The position numbers and the translations under genes were made by a program. From Candidatus Phascolarctobacterium caballi (GTDB lineage: Bacteria > Bacillota > Negativicutes > Acidaminococcales > Acidaminococcaceae): a DNA stretch of 11,255 bases. The notes below the pieces were generated by a model. That model saw nothing but the letters and a program-made list of their open reading frames with translations, ran no database searches and was not told the DNA's origin. Where the stretch lies: contig JAGHTS010000286.1 in assembly GCA_018065225.1 (NCBI GenBank), positions 1 through 11,255 on the forward strand. The letters are read 5' to 3'. Positions 6,015 through 11,255 of this stretch are shown piece after piece. The stretch's first letter is position 1, and the number at the start of each line of letters is the position of its first letter.

Positions 6015-7493
6015 ATGGCAGATATTGAAGTAACAACTTTCTTAACCAAGAAGATTCAAAAATTAAAAATTGCGGTGATTGGCGATGTGATGCTTGACCG
6101 TTATTTTGATGGTGAAGTAAAACGTATCAGTCCCGAAGCACCTGTACCTGTAACACGAATAAAAAATATCAGGTCTGTATTAGGTGGGGCGGCTAATGTG
6201 GCGGCTAATTTGGCTGGTTTGCAATGTGATGTTTATATGGGCGGTGTAACTGGAATTGATGATAACCGCAAATTGATAGAACAGTTAATGAAAAAGCAGG
6301 GCATTGACTATAGTGGTTTGGTGAAATCTAAAAACCGTAAAACAATAACGAAAATGAGAATTACAGGTGGAGCGCAACAGATGTTGCGTATGGATTTTGA
6401 AGAAACGGGTGAATTGTTGCCATTTGAAATTAAAGCATTGCAAAAATGGTTTTTAAAATTATTGTCTAAAGGTATAAACGGTGTTGTTATAAGTGATTAT
6501 GCCAAAGGGGTTTGCGCAACGAAGTTTATTCAATGGGTAATTGATGTTGCGCATAAAGCAAAGGTTTTTGTGCTGATTGATCCAAAGGGAAGTGATTGGC
6601 ACAAATATCGTGGCTGTGATTTTATTACACCAAATGTGAAAGAAATAAATGAGGCAGTAGGGGAAGATTGTCCTAATGAAGACAAAGAAATTGTAAGAAT
6701 GGCACATTTTGCCGCTAAACATTACGGAATAAAAAATATTGTTGTTACCCGTTCTGAAAAAGGTATAACTTTAGTTAGCAAGCAAAAGGTGATTCACAAT
6801 CCGGCAACGGCAATGGAAGTGTTTGATGTCAGTGGTGCAGGGGATACGGTTGCAGCAACACTTTTGGCAATAGTGGCTGGTGGACTGCCTGTGGAAAAGG
6901 CAGTGTTTATTGCCAATAGAGCCGCAGGTATTGTGGTGGCTAAGGCAGGTACATATCCAATACACAGGGATGAGTTGTTAAAAGATATTTTAGAAGAGGA
7001 ACGTAGAAGCGGCAGAGGATATCGTACATTAAGTTGGGAAGAAATAGGCAGTTTGGCTGCTACATGGCATGCTTGTGGTGAAACAATAGTGTTTACTAAT
7101 GGTTGCTTTGATTTGCTGCATGTGGGGCATGTGACCTATTTGGAAAAGGCAAAATCATTGGGTAAGCATTTGATTATTGGATTGAACAGTGATAAAAGCG
7201 TACGCAGATTAAAAGGTGAAACAAGACCCTTGGTACATGAGTTGGATAGGGCAAGGGTTTTGTCGGCATTGGGTTGTGTGGATGCAGTTGTTTTATTTGA
7301 AGAAGATACTCCTACAAAATTAATAAAATTAATCAAACCAGATATTTTGGTTAAGGGTGGCGATTATAAAGCAAATGAACTTGCAGGACGTCAATATGCA
7401 GGTAAGGTAAAAATTTTGCAGTATGAGGATGGCTATTCTACAACTGGTGTAGTACAAAAGATTGCACATTTGGCTAAGGAGGGGAAATTATGA
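6015..7493 (+). CDS. hldE: Bifunctional heptose-7-P kinase / heptose-1-P adenylyltransferase HldE
   Basis: HldE carries out two steps: phosphorylating heptose 7-phosphate at C1, then, after GmhB acts, joining heptose 1-phosphate to AMP. It has 492 aa (E. coli 477), so both domains are complete. The N-terminal part is a PfkB/ribokinase fold: ISPEAPVPV, LGGAANVAANLAGL (G57 onward) and DVSGAGD with catalytic base D277. The C-terminal part is a cytidylyltransferase-like fold: FTNGCFDLLHVGH with HVGH at 369-372, RPLVHELDRARVL, DILVKGGDY and GYSTTG near the end. Some bacteria split these into hldA and hldC; here they are fused as in enterics, fixing the product as ADP-heptose rather than GDP-heptose. 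The start lies 2 bp after gmhA with a weak ribosome site, suggesting coupling. Its stop overlaps hldD by four bases. Confidence 0.97.
   Translation: MADIEVTTFLTKKIQKLKIAVIGDVMLDRYFDGEVKRISPEAPVPVTRIKNIRSVLGGAANVAANLAGLQCDVYMGGVTGIDDNRKLIEQLMKKQGIDYSGLVKSKNRKTITKMRITGGAQQMLRMDFEETGELLPFEIKALQKWFLKLLSKGINGVVISDYAKGVCATKFIQWVIDVAHKAKVFVLIDPKGSDWHKYRGCDFITPNVKEINEAVGEDCPNEDKEIVRMAHFAAKHYGIKNIVVTRSEKGITLVSKQKVIHNPATAMEVFDVSGAGDTVAATLLAIVAGGLPVEKAVFIANRAAGIVVAKAGTYPIHRDELLKDILEEERRSGRGYRTLSWEEIGSLAATWHACGETIVFTNGCFDLLHVGHVTYLEKAKSLGKHLIIGLNSDKSVRRLKGETRPLVHELDRARVLSALGCVDAVVLFEEDTPTKLIKLIKPDILVKGGDYKANELAGRQYAGKVKILQYEDGYSTTGVVQKIAHLAKEGKL
7476..7484 (+). promoter_or_regulatory. Strong ribosome binding site for hldD
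   Basis: AAGGAGGGG inside the last codons of hldE ends five bases before ATG 7490. It is the best Shine-Dalgarno match in the operon and fixes the hldD start. It may give hldD translation independent of coupling. Confidence 0.8.
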
Positions 7494-8476
7494 TTATTGT
7501 TACAGGTGGGGCAGGATTTATTGGCAGTAATATTGTCCGTGCTTTAAATGAGCGTGGGCGTAGTGATATTTTGGTTGTAGATAATTTGACTAAAATGGAA
7601 AAGTTTAAGAATATTCAAAATTTGCAAGTTATGGACTATATAGATAAATATGCTTTTCGGAATAATTTGTTAACTGGGAAATATGATAAGAATGATATAG
7701 ATGTTGTATTTCATGAAGGCGCATGCAGTGATACGATGGAATATAATGGGAAATATATGATGGATAATAATTTTGAATATACAAAGATGATGTTGCATTT
7801 TTGCCAAAATAAAAAAATTCCATTTTTGTATGCCAGCAGTGCGGCGACTTATGGAATGGGAACAAATGGATTTAGAGAAGAGCGTGAATGTGAAGGGGCA
7901 TTAAATGTTTATGGTTTCTCCAAATTGTTTTTTGACAATTATGTGCGTCAGTTAAATGTGGCAGGTAAGATTACCAGTCAAGTGGTCGGGTTGCGTTATT
8001 TTAATGTGTATGGACCTCAGGAAAATCATAAAGGAAAAATGAATTCTTTGGTTTTCCAAATGTGGAATCAATATAAGGCAGATGGCAAGGTAAGATTGTT
8101 TGGCGAATATGGTGGCTATGGTGCTGGTGAGCATACCCGTGATTTTATTTACGTTAAGGATGTGGTAAAAGTTAATTTTTGGTTTTGGGAACATAAAAAT
8201 AAAAGCGGAATATATAATTGTGGAACTGGCGAAGCACATCAGTTTAATGTGTTGGCAAAAGGTGTGTTGAAGCATTTTAAAGCATCAATGGATAAATTGG
8301 AATATGTACCATTCCCAGAAGTGTTAAAAGGCAAATATCAATGTTACACACAGGCGGACACTAAAAAACTTTTGGCGGCAGGTTATGACGGTGGGTTTAC
8401 TCCTATAGAGGATGCTATAGAGGAATATTGCCAGTTGTTGGATAAAACTGGCGGGTATTATGAGTACGCAAAATAA
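7490..8476 (+). CDS. hldD: ADP-glyceromanno-heptose 6-epimerase HldD
   Basis: HldD inverts C6 of ADP-D-glycero-D-manno-heptose to give ADP-L-glycero-D-manno-heptose, the donor used by the heptosyltransferases. The protein has 328 aa (E. coli 310) and is an extended short-chain dehydrogenase. The dinucleotide motif GGAGFIGSN opens the protein, ASSAATYG supplies the Ser/Thr site, and YGFSK gives the catalytic pair Y141 and K145 (E. coli Y140 and K144). The stretch RYFNVYGPQENHKGKM is the family signature that separates HldD from other NAD-sugar epimerases such as GalE. The start overlaps the hldE stop (ATGA at 7490-7493). The end overlaps gmhB by 17 bases. Confidence 0.97.
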   Translation: MIIVTGGAGFIGSNIVRALNERGRSDILVVDNLTKMEKFKNIQNLQVMDYIDKYAFRNNLLTGKYDKNDIDVVFHEGACSDTMEYNGKYMMDNNFEYTKMMLHFCQNKKIPFLYASSAATYGMGTNGFREERECEGALNVYGFSKLFFDNYVRQLNVAGKITSQVVGLRYFNVYGPQENHKGKMNSLVFQMWNQYKADGKVRLFGEYGGYGAGEHTRDFIYVKDVVKVNFWFWEHKNKSGIYNCGTGEAHQFNVLAKGVLKHFKASMDKLEYVPFPEVLKGKYQCYTQADTKKLLAAGYDGGFTPIEDAIEEYCQLLDKTGGYYEYAK

Positions 8477-8966
8477 GGCGATACTTTTTGACAGGGACGG
8501 TACATTGAATGTTGATGTAGATTATTTGTACCGTCAGGAAGATTTTTGTTGGATGCCCGAAGCGGTAAATGCTTTGTTGTGGCTTAAACAAAAGGGGTAT
8601 GAACTTTATGTGGTGACCAATCAAAGCGGAATTGCCAGAGGGTATTACACTCTTGAAGATATGCAAAGGTTGCATAAGTATATGAATGATGAGTTGAAGA
8701 AATATGGAACGGAGATAAAAAAATTTTATTTTTGTCCGCATTTGAAAGATGGTAAAATAAAAGAATTTGCAGTTGACTGTTCTTGCCGTAAGCCGAAACC
8801 GGGAATGATTTTACAATGTTTGCAGGAAAATAATTTGTTGGCAGAAAATTGCGTGGTAATCGGTGACAAACAGCGTGATTTGGGAAGTGCTGAACAGGCA
8901 GGGGTTAAAGGTTATTTATATCAAGGTGGCAGTTTGTTGGAGTTTGTGAAAAAAATTGGATTATAA
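8460..8966 (+). CDS. gmhB: Heptose-1,7-bisphosphate 7-phosphatase GmhB
   Basis: GmhB removes the C7 phosphate from D-glycero-D-manno-heptose 1,7-bisphosphate between the two HldE steps. At 168 aa it is a single HAD phosphatase domain, slightly shorter than the 191 aa of E. coli GmhB. FDRDGTLN carries nucleophile D11 and acid/base D13, TNQSG is motif II, K113 and D136 (IGDKQRD) complete the site. A zinc loop is present with C92, H94, C107 and C109, the same numbers as in the E. coli enzyme. It begins 17 bases inside hldD in another frame, so translation is probably coupled. Preference for the beta anomer is expected from the ADP pathway context but cannot be read from the sequence. Confidence 0.95.
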   Translation: MSTQNKAILFDRDGTLNVDVDYLYRQEDFCWMPEAVNALLWLKQKGYELYVVTNQSGIARGYYTLEDMQRLHKYMNDELKKYGTEIKKFYFCPHLKDGKIKEFAVDCSCRKPKPGMILQCLQENNLLAENCVVIGDKQRDLGSAEQAGVKGYLYQGGSLLEFVKKIGL

Positions 8967-9978
8967 AAATATTCTGTTAATTAAAATGAGTTCGTTGGGT
9001 GATGTGATACATACATTGCCATTTGTATCTGAATTGCGTAAGTTATATCCTGATGCAAAAATAACTTGGTTGGTTCATCCGCAGTTTGGTGGTTTTATCC
9101 CGATGCAGATTGTGGACGAGGTAATTTTTTTTGATAAAATTGGTTTCAATAAGGATTCATTTTGTGACAAAATAAAAGATTTTTTGCAAATGCGTAAACA
9201 ATTGCATTCCCATAAATTTGATCTTGTAATTGATTTACAAGGTCTTTTTAAATCAGCAGTACTTGCGGCTATAAGCGGGTGTAATAATCGCATTGGCTAT
9301 TGCGAAATGAGGGAAGGCAGTCAGTTTGTAAGTAAGCCGATTAAAGGGGAACATCGCCATGACCATGTTATTGAACGGTATTTGGATGTTGCCAGATATT
9401 TGGGGGCTAAGGTTGAAAGCGTAGATTTCCCTCTGCCTGATTTGCAGGAAGAAGAAAATTTTGTTTTGCAAAAATTGGCGTCCAAGGGGTGCGAAAGTAA
9501 GTATGTGGTAATTGTTCCCGGAACACGTTGGGAAACAAAATGTTGGCCGGAAAATTATTATGCAGATTTGATAAAACGGATTATTGCTGACGGGAAATAT
9601 GTGGTTTTGGCGGGTGGCAACGAAGATGTGGCAAAGAGTGCAAGAATAGTAGAAATGGTGCAAGACAAAAAAGTAATTAATTTGGCGGGACAGACCACTT
9701 TAAAAGAACTAATTGCATTGATTAAAAATTGTTGTGTATATATTAGCGCAGATACAGGCCCACTACATTTTGCGGCTGCTTTGAAAAAGCCGTTGGTATG
9801 TATGTATGGCCCGACTAAAGCCGACCGTACAGGCCCGTATGGCAATCCCAATCAAAGTGTTATTTATAGCAAAGCGAAGTGTGCAGGGTGTTTGAAAAAA
9901 CATTGTACAGATTGGCATTGTATGTATGATATTACAGTGGACGAAGTGTATAACGCATATTGTGAAAAGTTGGTATGA
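8956..9978 (+). CDS. waaC: GT9 heptosyltransferase, WaaC-like
   Basis: This enzyme likely adds the first L-glycero-D-manno-heptose to Kdo of the LPS inner core at the cytoplasmic face of the inner membrane. It has 340 aa. The start MDYKNILLIKMSSLGDVIHT has the SSLGDVIHTLP signature typical of heptosyltransferase I, with D16 at the expected catalytic base. The donor-binding C-terminal domain shows VPGTRWETKCWPENYY, ISADTGPLHFAAA and MYGPTKADRTGPYG. A cysteine set C309, C312, C317 and C322 precedes CMYDITVDEV. The start must be TTG 8956, since TGA 8947-8949 blocks the frame upstream and the next ATG would cut the first beta strand. It overlaps gmhB by 11 bases. GT9 subclass by motif is fairly reliable, but the acceptor position is not proven. 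Confidence 0.85.
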   Translation: MDYKNILLIKMSSLGDVIHTLPFVSELRKLYPDAKITWLVHPQFGGFIPMQIVDEVIFFDKIGFNKDSFCDKIKDFLQMRKQLHSHKFDLVIDLQGLFKSAVLAAISGCNNRIGYCEMREGSQFVSKPIKGEHRHDHVIERYLDVARYLGAKVESVDFPLPDLQEEENFVLQKLASKGCESKYVVIVPGTRWETKCWPENYYADLIKRIIADGKYVVLAGGNEDVAKSARIVEMVQDKKVINLAGQTTLKELIALIKNCCVYISADTGPLHFAAALKKPLVCMYGPTKADRTGPYGNPNQSVIYSKAKCAGCLKKHCTDWHCMYDITVDEVYNAYCEKLV

Positions 9979-9985
9979 CAAAAGA

Positions 9986-11023
9986 ATGGAACAGGTGGTT
10001 CTTGACAACAAAAGAATATTGGTTACATTTTTAATGCACTTGGGTGATTTGGTGTTAGTCACCCCGTTTATTCATGCTTTGCGAAAAGTGGCACCATCGG
10101 CATATATCGTTTTTTTGTGTGACGAAAAATTAAAGGATGTTGTTCTGCACAATCCTTATATTGATGAAATTGTGACAATTGACCGCTATGGTAGGGATAA
10201 TCATTTGTTAAGTTTATGGGCTTGTGCACAGAAATTAAGCAAAATGAGTTTTGATGTTTTGATTAATTTACATCCAAATGAAAGATGCAGTTTTATTGCC
10301 GCTTTTACAAAAACGAAAATGCGTGTTGGCACTTCCCATTTTTTGTTTCGTTGGTTTTGGGATGTATTTACACCTTTGGACAGAAAGAAACATGCAGCGG
10401 ATATGTATTTGGATGTATTGACACAGTTGGGGGCGGAAAACATTGATAATGAAGGACTTGAAATTTTTAGTAATAAAGAAATAGAACAAAATGTCAAAGA
10501 ATTTTGGCAGGATAACAACATTAGTGCCGATGATAAATTAATTGGTTTTAATATTGGCAGTGCGGTTGTTACCAAACGGTGGGCATCAGAGCGTTTTGCC
10601 GCAGTAGCAGATTTTTTTGCCGAAAAAGGATATAAAATTGTATTTTTTGGCGGAAATATGGATAAATTTTTAGTTGAAGAAGCAGTACAAAAAATGCAAA
10701 AGCAGGCAATTGTTGCAACAGGTAAATTGACGATTGGTGAGTTGGCGGTTGCCATGCGACGTTGTTCTGTAATTATCACTAATGACAGTGGACCTATGCA
10801 TGTGGCAATAAGCCAAAAAGTTCCCATAGTTGCATTGTATGGACCCAGCCATACAGAACTTTATGGTCCTTATCGTGCAAATGCTACAGTTGTAACGGCG
10901 TTGCCAAAGTGTGATGGGTGTAAAAACGGTATGAAACATCAGTGCGATGATATGAGGTGTATGAATGATTTGACAGTGGAACAGGTGATACAGGCGGCAA
11001 AAGAAAAATTAGGTGTTGCTTAA
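9986..11023 (+). CDS. waaF: GT9 heptosyltransferase, WaaF/WaaQ-like
   Basis: This second GT9 transferase has 345 aa (E. coli WaaF 348) and probably adds the second or a branch heptose. The start ILVTFLMHLGDLVLVTP has the HxGDxxLxTP form of WaaF/WaaQ proteins, with D21 as likely base. IGFNIGSAVVTKRWASERFA, TNDSGPMHVA and ALYGPSHTELYGPY form the ADP-heptose site. The C-terminus has C309, C312, C320 and C325 before MNDLTVEQV, parallel to the preceding enzyme, so the two may be old paralogs. ATG 9986 leaves a 7-bp gap and a poor ribosome site. GTG 9962 in the same frame would overlap the upstream gene and is an alternative. The stop lies inside the tRNA promoter region. WaaF and WaaQ roles cannot be separated here. 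Confidence 0.85.
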   Translation: MEQVVLDNKRILVTFLMHLGDLVLVTPFIHALRKVAPSAYIVFLCDEKLKDVVLHNPYIDEIVTIDRYGRDNHLLSLWACAQKLSKMSFDVLINLHPNERCSFIAAFTKTKMRVGTSHFLFRWFWDVFTPLDRKKHAADMYLDVLTQLGAENIDNEGLEIFSNKEIEQNVKEFWQDNNISADDKLIGFNIGSAVVTKRWASERFAAVADFFAEKGYKIVFFGGNMDKFLVEEAVQKMQKQAIVATGKLTIGELAVAMRRCSVIITNDSGPMHVAISQKVPIVALYGPSHTELYGPYRANATVVTALPKCDGCKNGMKHQCDDMRCMNDLTVEQVIQAAKEKLGVA

Positions 11024-11044
11024 TGTTGTAAATCTTGTTATAAT
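11016..11044 (+). promoter_or_regulatory. Promoter of the tRNA-Ser gene
   Basis: TTGCTT (11016-11021) lies 17 bp before TATAAT (11039-11044), and the -10 has the TG extension (TGTTATAAT from 11036). The -35 overlaps the last codons of the waaF-like gene. The tRNA begins 16 bases past the -10. Confidence 0.75.
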
Positions 11045-11060
11045 ACATAAGTTACTTGAT

Positions 11061-11150
11061 GGAGTGGTACTCAAGCTGGCTGAAGAGGACGGTTTGCTAA
11101 ATCGTTAGTCGAGTGATCGAGCGTGGGTTCGAATCCCACCCACTCCGCCA
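11061..11150 (+). tRNA. tRNA-Ser (anticodon GCU)
   Basis: The 90-base gene folds as a class II tRNA. The acceptor GGAGTGG pairs with CCACTCC and is followed by G and an encoded CCA (11148-11150). The anticodon stem ACGGT/ATCGT (11089-11093, 11101-11105) holds loop TTGCTAA with anticodon GCT at 11096-11098, reading AGC and AGU serine codons. A long variable arm with TCGA/TCGA pairing (from 11106) is typical of tRNA-Ser. The T arm is GTGGG-TTCGAAT-CCCAC. No terminator separates it from the LPS operon, so read-through from upstream is possible in addition to its own promoter. Confidence 0.97.
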
Positions 11151-11160
11151 TTTACAGCAA

Positions 11161-11198
11161 AAACAACCGATAAATTTTATTTTATCGGTTGTTTTTTT
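11161..11198 (+). terminator. Intrinsic terminator after tRNA-Ser
   Basis: CAACCGATAAA (11164-11174) pairs perfectly with TTTATCGGTTG (11181-11191) around a 6-base loop, followed by seven T (11192-11198). It would end both the tRNA transcript and any read-through from the LPS operon. Beyond it, 11199-11255 shows no gene. Confidence 0.92.
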
Positions 11199-11255
11199 GT
11201 GTATTTTGATAAGGTACAAGTTTATTTGAGTTGTATGTTGTAATTTTTTCTATTT

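Noticed and set aside
9926..9985. Upstream start at 9926 for the second heptosyltransferase
   Set aside because: It would overlap the previous gene by 53 bases and add residues not expected before the first beta strand; ATG 9986 fits family length.
11133..11255. tRNA 3' end as an integration (att) site
   Set aside because: No repeat of the tRNA 3' end and no integrase gene are visible in the window.
1..11255. CRISPR array, insertion sequence, rRNA or riboswitch
   Set aside because: I saw no regularly spaced direct repeats, transposase motifs, rRNA signatures or known riboswitch cores on either strand.

Overview
The window looks like chromosome from a low-GC diderm Firmicute, most likely a member of the Negativicutes. 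Three things point there. The genes are AT-rich. They have strong Gram-positive-style GGAGG ribosome binding sites. They nevertheless encode outer-membrane functions: an LptD-type LPS exporter, the whole ADP-heptose pathway and two heptosyltransferases. The taxon is inferred; nothing in the window proves it.

Left part (1-1806, + strand). The window opens in a type II toxin-antitoxin locus. A RelB/DinJ-type antitoxin gene carries a one-base frameshift that splits it in two, and it overlaps an intact YoeB-type toxin gene. An extended -10 promoter then drives two tandem paralogous genes for small exported proteins (186 and 187 aa), whose alternating pattern resembles the CsgG/LpoB-type fold. A hairpin terminator ends the pair.

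Middle part (1807-3869). A 25-bp near-perfect palindrome separates the paralogs from a convergent minus-strand gene of the VirK/YbjX (DUF535) family. That gene has a good sigma70-type promoter placed so that its mRNA may be leaderless. Divergent from it is a 311-aa exported protein with about five and a half copies of a 20-residue degenerate repeat, a beta-rich domain and a glycine-rich segment. It is followed by a strong terminator.

Right part (3882-11198, + strand). One promoter appears to serve a seven-gene LPS operon: lptD-like, gmhA, hldE, hldD, gmhB, and two GT9 heptosyltransferases (waaC-like, waaF-like). Junctions are tight: 2-bp and 7-bp gaps, overlaps of 4, 17 and 11 bases, and 27 bp between lptD and gmhA. 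gmhA to hldD build ADP-L-glycero-D-manno-heptose from sedoheptulose 7-phosphate, the two transferases add heptose to the LPS inner core, and the LptD-like protein inserts finished LPS into the outer membrane. A tRNA-Ser(GCU) gene follows, with its promoter starting inside the last codons of waaF and one shared terminator. The final 57 bases (11199-11255) show nothing I can call. The least familiar parts are the two exported paralogs, the 20-residue-repeat protein and the split antitoxin.
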